Source: Bacteroidales bacterium (GTDB lineage Bacteria; Bacteroidota; Bacteroidia; Bacteroidales; UBA932). From it: 64,000 nt of DNA. Below, piece after piece: positions 43,428 through 52,824 of this stretch. Location: NCBI GenBank assembly GCA_022647615.1, contig JALCKZ010000001.1, positions 236,178-300,177 of the forward strand, written 5' to 3'. Position 1 is the stretch's first letter. Each line of letters opens with the position of its first letter. The translations under genes and the position numbers were made by a program. Under the pieces are notes generated by a model. It saw only the letters and a program-made list of their open reading frames with translations, made no database searches and was not told the origin of the DNA.

Positions 43428-46400
43428 ATGTCGAATTCAATTGTTGATTTTTCAGTCAAGAAGAAAGTTTTTGTTGGACTGACGGTTCTCTTTTTGCTTA
43501 TCGGCGGCATTTATGCAATGCTGACTCTGCCAGTTGATGCGGTGCCCGATATCACAAACAATCAAGTGCAAATTGTAACAGTCTCACCTACCCTTGCCCC
43601 GCAAGAGGTTGAGAAGCTGATTACTATGCCCGTAGAGATTGCAATGAGAAATATCATGAACGTACAAGAGATACGTTCTGTCAGCCGTTTTGGACTCTCC
43701 GTAGTTACGGTTGTTTTCAAAGAAAACGTTCCTGTGATGGATGCGCGACAGCTTGTAAGTGAGCAAATTCAGACGGTCGCCGGTGAAATTCCGCCGGAGC
43801 TTGGGATGCCTGAAATGATGCCAATCACAACAGGTCTTGGAGAGATTTATCAATATATCCTTAAGGTAGATCCAAAATATCGCAGCAAGTACAATCCAAT
43901 GGAACTTAGGACAATACAAGATTGGATAGTGAAAAGGCAACTATCCGGAATACCCGGCATAGTAGAAATTAACAGTTTCGGCGGATACTTAAAACAGTAT
44001 GAAGTCGCAGTTGACCCAGATGCGCTTTTTGCTCTGAACATAACCATCAGCGACGTTTTTGACGCGCTGAGCAAGAACAATCAAAATACCGGAGGAAGCT
44101 ACATAGAAAAAACAGGCCATGCCTATTATATAAGGTCCGAGGGTATGATAAATAACATTAATGATATTGGTAAAATAGTGATTACCAATAGGAATGGAAT
44201 TCCTATCCACATTAATGATGTTGCAACTGTCAACTTTGGCGCACCTAAACGTTTTGGCGCAATGACAATGGACGGCAAGGGTGAGTGCGTCGGCGGAATT
44301 GCATTGATGCTTAAGGGAGCAAATGCAAATGTTGTAACGGCGGAACTTGCAAAACGCGTAGAAAAAGTTCAGAACCTTTTGCCTGCCGGAGTTCATATAG
44401 AACCGTATCTTAATAGATCTGAACTAGTTAAGAGAAATATCACGACAGTTATCCATAATCTTATTGAGGGCGCAATCATTGTACTTCTGGTACTTATAAT
44501 CTTCCTTGGAGATGTAAGGGCCGGTGCTATTGTAGCTTCCATAATCCCTCTGGCTCTGCTGTTTGCGTTTATTCTGATGAGAATTTTTGGCGTGACCGCA
44601 AATTTAATGAGCCTTGGTGCAGTTGACTTTGGAATTGTGGTGGACGGCTCCATTGTAATCCTGGAGGGAATACTGGCGCACATATACGGAAAAGATTTTA
44701 TCGGGAAAAAATTTACGCAAGAAGAAATGGACACGGAAGTTGAAAAGGGCGCCTCTTCAGTTACACGCTCCGCAACTTTTGCAGTATTCATCATCCTGCT
44801 TGTATTCTTCCCAATTCTTACACTAAGCGGCATAGAGGGAAAATATTTCACCCCTATGGCAAAGACGTTGATATTCTGTATAATAGGAGCGTTACTGCTG
44901 TCACTTACTTATGTTCCTATGATGGCTTCTCTTGTTCTGAAAAAACAGAAGAGCAACAAGAAAACTTTTTCCGACCGTTTCTTTGCATGGCTGAATGTAA
45001 AGTATCAGGCAACGCTAAAGGTTTGTCTTGGAAAGAGATGGAAATGGCCGACAATTTATATCGCACTTGGTGCGCTTGTAGTATCCTTATTTATTTTTGG
45101 AAAATTAGGTGCGGAATTCATCCCTACTTTGGATGAAGGAGACTTTGCAATGCAGATGACTCTACCCGCAGGAAGCTCATTAACAGAGAGTATCAAACTT
45201 ACCAATCAGGCGGAAGCAATACTGACTGGTAAGTTCCCGGAGGTAAAGCATGTAGTTGCAAAGATTGGAACCGCTGAGGTCCCGACAGATCCTATGGCTG
45301 TTGAGGATGCTGATATTATGATAATTATGAAGCCTTTCAAACAATGGAAGAGTGCAAAGAGCCGCCCGGAAATGGTAGAAAAAATGAAGGAAGCTCTTAA
45401 ACCTCTGGAGAATAAAGCGGAAATTACATTTTCCCAACCAATACAGTTGCGCTTTAATGAATTGATGACTGGCTCCAAGGCGGACATTGCAGTCAAGCTT
45501 TATGGAGAGGACACTAAAGAGCTGGCTATCAAAGCAAAAGAGGCTGCAGCCCTGATAGAGAAAAATGTAAAGGGAGCATCTGATGTAAGCGTTGAACAAA
45601 CAATGGGACTGCCTCAGCTGATTGTAAAATATGACAGAGACAAGATTGCACAATACGGAGTAAACATAGAGGATTTAAATACAATCATACGCTCCGCCTA
45701 CGCTGGAGAAGTCAGCGGCGCCGTATTTGAAAATGAGAGAAAATTTGACTTGGTTGTACGTCTGGACCAGAAGAAGTTGGCTGACTTTGATTTGAACAGA
45801 TTATTTGTCCGCACTGCAGACGGGAGCCAAGTTCCAATCACAGAATTTGCTGACGTAGAACTTGTTAGCGGACCTCTTCAAATTAACAGAGATGAGACAA
45901 AGAGAAGAATTGCAATTGGCGTGAACGTGCGTAATGCAGATGTTCAGCAAGTTGTATCCGATATCCAAAAAGTTCTTGACAAAAATATCAAGCTTAAGCC
46001 GGGATATTATTTTGAGTATGGCGGCCAGTTTGAAAATTTACAGAAAGCAATTCACACTCTGTTAGTAGTAGTGCCTGTTGCGCTGCTGCTAATTATGCTG
46101 CTTCTATTCTTTGCATTCAAGAACATCACATATACGCTTATGGTATTCTCCACGGTACCTCTCTCTTTAATCGGCGGAATACTAGCGCTTTGGATAAGAG
46201 GATTACCGTTCAGCATCTCTGCCGGAGTTGGATTTATTGCTCTGTTTGGAGTTGCAGTGCTAAATGGAATTTTAATGATAAATCACTTTAACGAAATCAG
46301 AAACAGGTCTATGTACCACTTATCTACAAACAGAATTATCAAAGAGGGAACACCTCAATTGTTAAGGCCAATTTGCCTGACAGGTTTGGTAGCTGCGCTT

Positions 46401-47825
46401 GGCTTTGTGCCAATGGCTATCGCAACTTCCGCAGGAGCTGAAGTACAGCGTCCTTTGGCAACTGTCGTGATTGGAGGCCTTATAATTTCTACAATACTTA
46501 CACTTATTATATTGCCTTTGTTCTATAATGTAGTTCACTCATTCTTTGCATGGGCAAGGCCGGGAAAGAAATTCCATATTCCTTTCTTTGCAATTATTCC
46601 TTTGCTGTTGCTAATTCCTGCAGCAATGTCAGCACAGCAAACTTCAACCGTAAAAGAGATACAGGTTGCAAGCGGAAAAGAAATGCAAGTCAATCCTACT
46701 GGAAGAGAGGCTATTACATTGGAACAGGCTATACAGCTTGCACATCAAAACAGTCCGCGTCTTAAAAGTGCAGCACTGGCAATTGAGCAGGCAAAAGCTT
46801 CACGCGGAGAAATTTTGGAGGCGACACCTACAACTTTCAAATACCAATGGGGACAAATAAATAGCGACGATAAAAAAGATAGGCAAATTAATGTTGAACA
46901 AAGTCTTGGCTCCCTGTTCACTCCTTTTTATAAAAACACATTAGTTAACAAGCAAGTAAGCACAAACACTTACTTCAAACAAATGGTTGAGAAAGAGGTT
47001 ACTGCAGAGGTTAAAAGAGCCTGGGCTTATTGCCAGTACACACAAAATCTTTGCGCCATGTATGAAGACCAGGAGAAGATGGCCACTGATTTACAGAAGA
47101 TTGCAGATATCAGATATCAGCAGGGAGAGATAAATTTGCTGGAAAAGAACATGATGTCATCAGATGCTGCCGCTTTGCATAACCAGCTGTATCAGGCAAA
47201 AGAGGAGTCAAAGGTTGCTCTAAGCCGCTTTAAATGGGCTTGTTACACTGACAATGACATTTACCCTGCAGATTCATCTGTCTCCATTTTTTACACAAAT
47301 GCAGACTCCCTTTCTTTATCAGATGCGCATGTAAATTATTTTAACAGCCAGGCTGCTGAGAAACAAGCAATGGTAAATGTAGAGAGAAGCCACTTCTTTC
47401 CGGAACTGAGCGTAGGTTATACCAACCAAGATATACGCCCTCTTAAGAATTTGAATGCGTGGATGGTAGGAGTTTCTTTCCCGCTATATTTCCTTCCTCA
47501 GAAGAGCAAAATCAGACAGGCAAAACTTGCTGCGATTTCTGCTCAAACAGAGGCTGAGGCAAATATCAGACAACTGAAAAATAAAGTAAGCGAGCTATCC
47601 GCAGAATTGCACAAGCAAAGCGAAAGTTTAAAATATTACAAAGGCTCCGCTCTTAAAACTGCAGATGAACTTACAAAAAGCGCAAAACTTCAGCTGCAGC
47701 AAAGCGACATAAGCGTTGCAGATTTTATCCAGTCCGTAACGGCTGCGCGCAATATTAGAAGAGGCTATATAGAGACTGTATATCAATACAATATAGCCGC
47801 ACTTGAATATGAATTATATAAATAA
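43428..47825 (+). CDS. CzcA/CusA-type RND metal efflux pump fused to a TolC-like outer-membrane factor
   Basis: 1465 residues. Residues 1 to about 1040 are a heavy-metal RND pump: DAVPDITNNQVQIVT near the N terminus, proton-relay motif GAVDFGIVVDGSIVILEG in the fourth membrane segment (DFG...D form, as in CzcA-like divalent-metal pumps rather than CusA copper pumps), and two membrane bundles. A signal-like hydrophobic stretch with IIPLLLLIPAAMSAQ (about 1053-1070) is followed by a TolC-family outer-membrane factor (LEQAIQLAHQNSPRLKSA to the end). One gene thus encodes both the inner- and outer-membrane parts; the adaptor is the next gene, 6 bp on. Confidence 0.93.
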   Translation: MSNSIVDFSVKKKVFVGLTVLFLLIGGIYAMLTLPVDAVPDITNNQVQIVTVSPTLAPQEVEKLITMPVEIAMRNIMNVQEIRSVSRFGLSVVTVVFKENVPVMDARQLVSEQIQTVAGEIPPELGMPEMMPITTGLGEIYQYILKVDPKYRSKYNPMELRTIQDWIVKRQLSGIPGIVEINSFGGYLKQYEVAVDPDALFALNITISDVFDALSKNNQNTGGSYIEKTGHAYYIRSEGMINNINDIGKIVITNRNGIPIHINDVATVNFGAPKRFGAMTMDGKGECVGGIALMLKGANANVVTAELAKRVEKVQNLLPAGVHIEPYLNRSELVKRNITTVIHNLIEGAIIVLLVLIIFLGDVRAGAIVASIIPLALLFAFILMRIFGVTANLMSLGAVDFGIVVDGSIVILEGILAHIYGKDFIGKKFTQEEMDTEVEKGASSVTRSATFAVFIILLVFFPILTLSGIEGKYFTPMAKTLIFCIIGALLLSLTYVPMMASLVLKKQKSNKKTFSDRFFAWLNVKYQATLKVCLGKRWKWPTIYIALGALVVSLFIFGKLGAEFIPTLDEGDFAMQMTLPAGSSLTESIKLTNQAEAILTGKFPEVKHVVAKIGTAEVPTDPMAVEDADIMIIMKPFKQWKSAKSRPEMVEKMKEALKPLENKAEITFSQPIQLRFNELMTGSKADIAVKLYGEDTKELAIKAKEAAALIEKNVKGASDVSVEQTMGLPQLIVKYDRDKIAQYGVNIEDLNTIIRSAYAGEVSGAVFENERKFDLVVRLDQKKLADFDLNRLFVRTADGSQVPITEFADVELVSGPLQINRDETKRRIAIGVNVRNADVQQVVSDIQKVLDKNIKLKPGYYFEYGGQFENLQKAIHTLLVVVPVALLLIMLLLFFAFKNITYTLMVFSTVPLSLIGGILALWIRGLPFSISAGVGFIALFGVAVLNGILMINHFNEIRNRSMYHLSTNRIIKEGTPQLLRPICLTGLVAALGFVPMAIATSAGAEVQRPLATVVIGGLIISTILTLIILPLFYNVVHSFFAWARPGKKFHIPFFAIIPLLLLIPAAMSAQQTSTVKEIQVASGKEMQVNPTGREAITLEQAIQLAHQNSPRLKSAALAIEQAKASRGEILEATPTTFKYQWGQINSDDKKDRQINVEQSLGSLFTPFYKNTLVNKQVSTNTYFKQMVEKEVTAEVKRAWAYCQYTQNLCAMYEDQEKMATDLQKIADIRYQQGEINLLEKNMMSSDAAALHNQLYQAKEESKVALSRFKWACYTDNDIYPADSSVSIFYTNADSLSLSDAHVNYFNSQAAEKQAMVNVERSHFFPELSVGYTNQDIRPLKNLNAWMVGVSFPLYFLPQKSKIRQAKLAAISAQTEAEANIRQLKNKVSELSAELHKQSESLKYYKGSALKTADELTKSAKLQLQQSDISVADFIQSVTAARNIRRGYIETVYQYNIAALEYELYK

Positions 47826-47831
47826 AAAAAT

Positions 47832-48767
47832 ATGAAAAAGATTCTGTTTACTCTTTGCTTATTTGCACTTGTAGCATGCGGCGGCAAGAAACAACAAGAC
47901 AACGCTGCTCAAGAGAACACACAAGCCGCAGACACTTCTGCAGCAATATCTGAAGACACATCCGCAACAGCATCAGATGCAACTGCCTCAAATGGAGAAG
48001 CTTCAGGCATTGACGGAGTTACTTCCGCAACTTCAAAGCCAAATGAAATTATTTTCAACGGCTCAATCACAGCTACTCCTCAAAAACATGCAACTGTCTC
48101 AATGACAATGGGCGGACAAATTAAAAGCACCTCGCTTCTGCCCGGGCAGTTCATTGCCAGAGGAGCCGTAGTAGCAACTGTCGCGAACCCCGAATTTATT
48201 TCATTGCAACAGAGCTACTTAGACAGCCACGCTCAAGCTGAATTTCTTAAAACTGAATTTGAGCGCCAGACAACTCTTGCCCAGAACGAGGCAGCTTCCA
48301 AGAAAAAATTGCAGCAGAGCAAGGCCGAATATTTATCTATGGAGAGTAAAGTTCAATCAGACGCCGCACAACTTAGACTGCTTGGATTCTCACCTGCCGC
48401 ATTGCTGCAAAAAGGTATTCAGCAGCTGCTAATTGTAAGAGCCCCTATAAGCGGCTATGTAGGAAACGTTTACATGAACGTTGGAAAGTATATGCAGGCA
48501 GGAGAATCTCTTTGTGAAATCATGGACAAGACAGCTCCAATGCTTTGCCTTACTTCTTATGAAAAAGATGTTACAGCCCTTAAGGTTGGGGAAGATATAG
48601 CATTCAGAGTCAATGGCTTTGGAAAGAAAGTTTTCTATGCAACAATAGTCTCCGTAGGGCAGAATATAGACCAGGTCAACCACTCTACGCAGGTTTATGC
48701 CAAAATAATCGGCAATAATCCCCAGTTCCGTCCCGGTATGTATGTTTCCGCAAGACTGGAGAAATAA
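47832..48767 (+). CDS. RND efflux periplasmic adaptor lipoprotein
   Basis: 311 residues. Lipobox LVAC (Cys16) precedes a long Ala/Thr/Asp-rich tether (residues 20-75). Then come a barrel-sandwich/lipoyl half (GGQIKSTSLLPGQFIARGAVVATV), a short helical hairpin (residues about 125-180), the second half (VRAPISGYVGNVYMNVGKYM) and a beta-barrel domain. This is the membrane-fusion partner bridging the RND and TolC parts of the upstream fusion protein. The C-terminal metal-binding domain seen in some CusB proteins is absent. Confidence 0.92.
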   Translation: MKKILFTLCLFALVACGGKKQQDNAAQENTQAADTSAAISEDTSATASDATASNGEASGIDGVTSATSKPNEIIFNGSITATPQKHATVSMTMGGQIKSTSLLPGQFIARGAVVATVANPEFISLQQSYLDSHAQAEFLKTEFERQTTLAQNEAASKKKLQQSKAEYLSMESKVQSDAAQLRLLGFSPAALLQKGIQQLLIVRAPISGYVGNVYMNVGKYMQAGESLCEIMDKTAPMLCLTSYEKDVTALKVGEDIAFRVNGFGKKVFYATIVSVGQNIDQVNHSTQVYAKIIGNNPQFRPGMYVSARLEK

Positions 48768-48782
48768 GCGTTTAAAAATAAC

Positions 48783-48790
48783 TACATTTG
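48783..48790 (+). promoter_or_regulatory. candidate -7 box of the phoH-like gene
   Basis: TACATTTG, 37 bp upstream of ATG 48828. Confidence 0.35.
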
Positions 48791-48827
48791 TGCGCAGTAA
48801 ATGTTTTAAAAGCGCATTTTAAATATA

Positions 48828-49868
48828 ATGGCAGAGAAAAAAATTGAGCTTAAAGAGATTGACCCAATTGATATTTTTGGAGTCAATGATAGGATTATCA
48901 ACCGTCTGGGCAAATATTTTCCGCAATTAAAAATTACGCCGCGCGGCAATTGTATAATGCTAAAGGGTAGCTACAAGGACATTACAAATTTTGAACATTC
49001 GGTTAATGTCTTGATAGACACCAGAAAGCATAAGCGCAATTTAAATCTTGATGATGTGGACCAAGTGTTTGAAAGTCCGCAGTCTCCTCTTGGAAATGGT
49101 GATGATATTCCCATGGGAATGCCCAGCGAATATGCAGAAGAGGATAATGTTGACCCTCGCAGCAGACGCGGAGACCTTGGAGATGAGGGAGATATCATTG
49201 TCTTTGGAAATGAGGGAAAGATTGTGAGGGCGCGCACAAAGAATCAGAAAAAACTGGTTAGCGACTATTATACTCACGATTTGATTTTCGCCATAGGGCC
49301 GGCTGGAACAGGAAAGACATATACCGCTATAGCTCTGGCAGTTAGAGCGCTAAAAAACAGAGAGGTAAAGAAGCTGATTCTTACAAGACCCGCAGTTGAG
49401 GCGGGAGAGAGACTTGGCTTTTTGCCCGGAGATTTAAAAGATAAGCTTGATCCGTATCTGCAACCTTTATATGATGCGCTGCTGGATATGATACCTCCTC
49501 AAAAACTTAAAATTTTGATGGAAGAGGGAACAATTCAAATTGCTCCGCTGGCTTATATGAGAGGCAGGACTTTGGAGGGTGCGTTTGTTATTTTGGATGA
49601 GGCGCAAAATACCTCTTTGGGACAGCTTAAAATGTTTCTTACCAGAATGGGAAATAATGCAAAGTTTATTGTCACCGGAGACATGACGCAAATTGACCTT
49701 CCAAACAAAGAGGACTCCGGACTCTCAAAAGGAATAAAACTTCTTCAAAAGATAAAAGGCATTGCAATAATAGATTTTACAAAAGATGACATAGTTCGCC
49801 ATCCTCTTGTTACAAAGATAGTTGGGGCCTTTGAGAAAGATGAGACTGAGAAGAAGAAAGGGAATTGA
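48828..49868 (+). CDS. phoH: PhoH-like ATPase
   Basis: 346 residues. The N-terminal region (about 1-110) resembles the KH-like domain of PhoH/YbeZ proteins. The ATPase domain carries Walker A GPAGTGKTYTA, RPAVEAGERLGFLPGD, Walker B VILDEAQNTS and ...TRMGNNAKFIVTGDMTQIDLP. YbeZ-type members act with YbeY in ribosome quality control or RNA metabolism. Its 3' end is followed within 26 bp by the GH18 gene on the same strand. Confidence 0.94.
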   Translation: MAEKKIELKEIDPIDIFGVNDRIINRLGKYFPQLKITPRGNCIMLKGSYKDITNFEHSVNVLIDTRKHKRNLNLDDVDQVFESPQSPLGNGDDIPMGMPSEYAEEDNVDPRSRRGDLGDEGDIIVFGNEGKIVRARTKNQKKLVSDYYTHDLIFAIGPAGTGKTYTAIALAVRALKNREVKKLILTRPAVEAGERLGFLPGDLKDKLDPYLQPLYDALLDMIPPQKLKILMEEGTIQIAPLAYMRGRTLEGAFVILDEAQNTSLGQLKMFLTRMGNNAKFIVTGDMTQIDLPNKEDSGLSKGIKLLQKIKGIAIIDFTKDDIVRHPLVTKIVGAFEKDETEKKKGN

Positions 49869-49893
49869 TTTTTTTGGACACTTATTAAAGTAT

Positions 49894-50970
49894 ATGAAAC
49901 TTAATAAAGCTCTTGCATGCACCGCTCTTACTACTTACATGTTTTTATTTACGCTATCCGCGTGCGGCGGAGGAAGCAAAACGGTTAACCCTACTCCTTC
50001 CCAGCCTGACACAACTACCACAACAAAAACACATTCATTAAAGATTGTGGGTTATCTTCCTATGGATTCCACATCTGCTAACAGCGTACAGCTATCGCAG
50101 ATGAGATGGAAGTGTTTAACACATATCATTCTCAGTTCCGGCAGAGTCTCAAGCACCGGACATCTTAATACAAGGAGACTAGACAGAAATATTGATAATA
50201 CTATCTCCGCAGCTCACAACAACAATGTAAAAGTTTTGATGCAGCTGTACTCGTTATCACTTAAAGGTCTGTACTTTACAGAGGTACTGGATGATGCCGC
50301 AAAAAGGGCCGTTCTGGTACAGGATATAATTGCATACAGCAAATCTAAAGGTCTCGACGGTGTAGATATCAACTATGAAGAGCGCAGCGGCTGGGGAACA
50401 ACAGAGGCTGAAAATTTATACAACCTTGCAAAGGAAATCAGAGCCGCGGCTCCATCCGGTTTTTTAATCACTGCGGCCGTAACAGAATATGATCCTTATG
50501 TTTCGGGATTTTTTGACGTACTGGATTTTGCAAGTCTAATGAGCTATGACCATAATGTTTGGTCAACTGCAAATTCACAGCACGCATCATATACTTCTTT
50601 CCAAAGCAACTTTGAAACTTTGATGAAAAAGTTTCCAAACATAGATAAAAAGAAACTGCTTGGAGGTGTTCCTTTCTACGGCTATACATGGGACACCGTA
50701 AGTTATCCTGCAGCTATCGGCCACACTCCATACGGAGTCACATTTGCCTCCATATTAAGTCATTATGGGATAGAGTATGCAGACACTGACGAGGTTGCCG
50801 GAAAGGCATCCGGCACAAAAACCCTATACAACGGACGCTTTACAATTGCAAATAAATGCGCATACATAAACTCCAACGGTTACGGCGGAATAATGATATG
50901 GCAGCTGCTGCAAGATGCAAGCAGCGGCAGTTACAGCCTGCTTAAAATAATTGATAAAAATTTGAACTAG
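49894..50970 (+). CDS. GH18-family (chitinase-like) lipoprotein
   Basis: 358 residues from ATG 49894; lipobox LSAC after a short signal peptide, then a Thr/Pro linker. The GH18 barrel has the catalytic signature GLDGVDINYEER, where the acid Glu is kept but the middle Asp of the usual DGxDxDxE is Asn. Other family blocks are GGVPFYGYTWD and GYGGIMIWQL. Likely endo-beta-N-acetylglucosaminidase or chitinase-like; substrate unknown. A longer frame from 49822 overlaps phoH and is rejected. Confidence 0.88.
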   Translation: MKLNKALACTALTTYMFLFTLSACGGGSKTVNPTPSQPDTTTTTKTHSLKIVGYLPMDSTSANSVQLSQMRWKCLTHIILSSGRVSSTGHLNTRRLDRNIDNTISAAHNNNVKVLMQLYSLSLKGLYFTEVLDDAAKRAVLVQDIIAYSKSKGLDGVDINYEERSGWGTTEAENLYNLAKEIRAAAPSGFLITAAVTEYDPYVSGFFDVLDFASLMSYDHNVWSTANSQHASYTSFQSNFETLMKKFPNIDKKKLLGGVPFYGYTWDTVSYPAAIGHTPYGVTFASILSHYGIEYADTDEVAGKASGTKTLYNGRFTIANKCAYINSNGYGGIMIWQLLQDASSGSYSLLKIIDKNLN

Positions 50971-50990
50971 CATAATTTTAACAACATAAA

Positions 50991-51024
50991 AAAGAGCGGC
51001 GCTAAAAACGGCACCGCTCTTTTT
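50991..51024. terminator. terminator shared by the GH18 and D-aminoacylase genes
   Basis: AAAGAGCGG / CCGCTCTTT stem (9 bp) extended by two pairs after one mismatch, with T-runs on both strands, between convergent genes. Confidence 0.85.
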
Positions 51025-51042
51025 ATTTGCTATTTATACTGT

Positions 51043-52773
51043 CTACAATATTACACCTGCAAGTTTGCAGCCTGTATATTTGCCGCCTGAAATTTCATGA
51101 GCACCATTTACAAATACATGCTCAATACCGCGAGGGAATTGGTGTGGTTTTGCATAAGTTGCTATGTCAGCGATAGTTGTAGGATTAAACACAACAACAT
51201 CCGCAGCATATCCTTTCCTCAGCAAACCTCTCTCTTTCAGCCTCAGCTGATGAGCAGGAAGTCCGGTGCATTTGTAAATTGCAGTTTGCAAATCACAGAA
51301 TTTTTCATCTCTTACATATTTGCCAAGATAGTTAGGGAATGTCCCATAAGAACGCGGATGAGGCATCTCCGTACCAAGCCGTCCGTTAGGAGAATATACG
51401 CTTCCGTCTGATGCAACCATTGCAAGAGGGTGATTTAATATTGCGCGCAAGTTGCTCTCTTTCATTGCAAAGCCTGCAATCTGAACACCAAGATTTTCTG
51501 AAATCAAAAGGTACTGAATCATTGGCCATACTTCCATTCCTGAAATAGCGCAGCACTCATCTATGAATTTACCTGAATATTTTTCATTGCCAGGAGCAAA
51601 ACAAGCGGCAACCAAAACGCAATGAGGACCGCCTAGCCTCTTAATTCTGCTAAGAGCATATTCGCCTATAGCCTTGGACTTTACAGGGTCTTTCAATCTT
51701 GCTATAACATCCTCGTTGCTTCCCTGCCTGTCATTAAGAGGAACAAAAGTTTCCATATCTGTAGAGAAAGCTGTGTAAGGATAGCGGTCAAAGCAAATAT
51801 CCATACCGCTCGCTACGGCATCATCAATTAACTTAAGCATGCTTGGAACCTTTCCCCAATTGGCTTCATTTTGCGCCTTAAGGTGAGATATTTCCAATCT
51901 TGCTCCGGATGCGCGTGCCAAGTCAATCGCCTCAGCAATAGCCTGTTCTACGCGGTCATCCTCATTTCTCATGTGAATTGCATACAACGCATTGCGCTTT
52001 GCAACAACCTTAAGCAGCTCAACAAATTCCTCTCTGCTGCCATAAGAACCTGGAGTATATTCCAAACCAAATGACAACCCAATGCTTCCCATTTCTATCT
52101 GCTGGTCAAGCAAATAGCACATTTGCTTAAGCTGGTCAGGAGTACATGGAACATTATTGTCACCTACAACTACGTGTCTAAGAGTGCCTTGTCCGGTATA
52201 ACTCTTAAAATTAATTCCAATTGTATTCTTCCTTAAAGCGTCATAAAATCCGTCAACGTTTTTCCAGAAAGGATATCCAAAACGCTTTGTCCCTTTTGCA
52301 GCCTCATACTCTGCATCTGAATAAGGGAAAGGAGAACCGCCGCAATTACCTGCAATATCGGAAGTTACGCCCTGGAACAATCTGCTGTCCCCAAGCGGAG
52401 CCTCAAGCAAATTAGTATCGGTATGAGTGTGAATATCTATAAAGCCGGGACTAACAGCCTGCCCTTTTGCATCCACAAATTCTTTGCAGCTCTTGCCAAG
52501 TTTTCCAATCGCGGAAATTTTTCCATCTTTCAAACCCACATCCGCTCTCAATGGAGCCTTGCCGTCTCCGCAATAAACTAATCCATTTGCAATTATAGTA
52601 TCAAATTGTTCTTTTGTCTTAAAACCGGAACCTAAAAAGCCCGACGCAGATGAAGTCACAAAACTTTCACCGCCAAGAATAGCTAAAGAAGAAATGCCGC
52701 CAAGGGCAATGGACGTTTTCAGAAAATTTCTTCTGGAAATGTTTTTAGAACTGTCAATTAAGTGCTTGTTCAT
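51043..52773 (-). CDS. N-acyl-D-amino-acid deacylase family amidohydrolase
   Basis: 577 residues from ATG 52773, with an N-terminal twin-arginine-like motif (ISRRNFLKTSIALGG), suggesting export by Tat. Amidohydrolase features: IDIHTHTDTN (metal His), EISHLKAQNEANWG, ASDGSVYSP and a C-terminal LRKGYAADVVVFNP composite-sandwich segment. This group hydrolyses N-acyl-D-amino acids or related ureido/peptide substrates; the true substrate is not deducible. A 9-mer TCCCGACAG lies just upstream (52791). Confidence 0.9.
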   Translation of the reverse strand: MNKHLIDSSKNISRRNFLKTSIALGGISSLAILGGESFVTSSASGFLGSGFKTKEQFDTIIANGLVYCGDGKAPLRADVGLKDGKISAIGKLGKSCKEFVDAKGQAVSPGFIDIHTHTDTNLLEAPLGDSRLFQGVTSDIAGNCGGSPFPYSDAEYEAAKGTKRFGYPFWKNVDGFYDALRKNTIGINFKSYTGQGTLRHVVVGDNNVPCTPDQLKQMCYLLDQQIEMGSIGLSFGLEYTPGSYGSREEFVELLKVVAKRNALYAIHMRNEDDRVEQAIAEAIDLARASGARLEISHLKAQNEANWGKVPSMLKLIDDAVASGMDICFDRYPYTAFSTDMETFVPLNDRQGSNEDVIARLKDPVKSKAIGEYALSRIKRLGGPHCVLVAACFAPGNEKYSGKFIDECCAISGMEVWPMIQYLLISENLGVQIAGFAMKESNLRAILNHPLAMVASDGSVYSPNGRLGTEMPHPRSYGTFPNYLGKYVRDEKFCDLQTAIYKCTGLPAHQLRLKERGLLRKGYAADVVVFNPTTIADIATYAKPHQFPRGIEHVFVNGAHEISGGKYTGCKLAGVIL

Positions 52774-52824
52774 AGTTATATAATTAATATCTGTCGGGAT
52801 GATAATAATCACGACAGATAGAAT

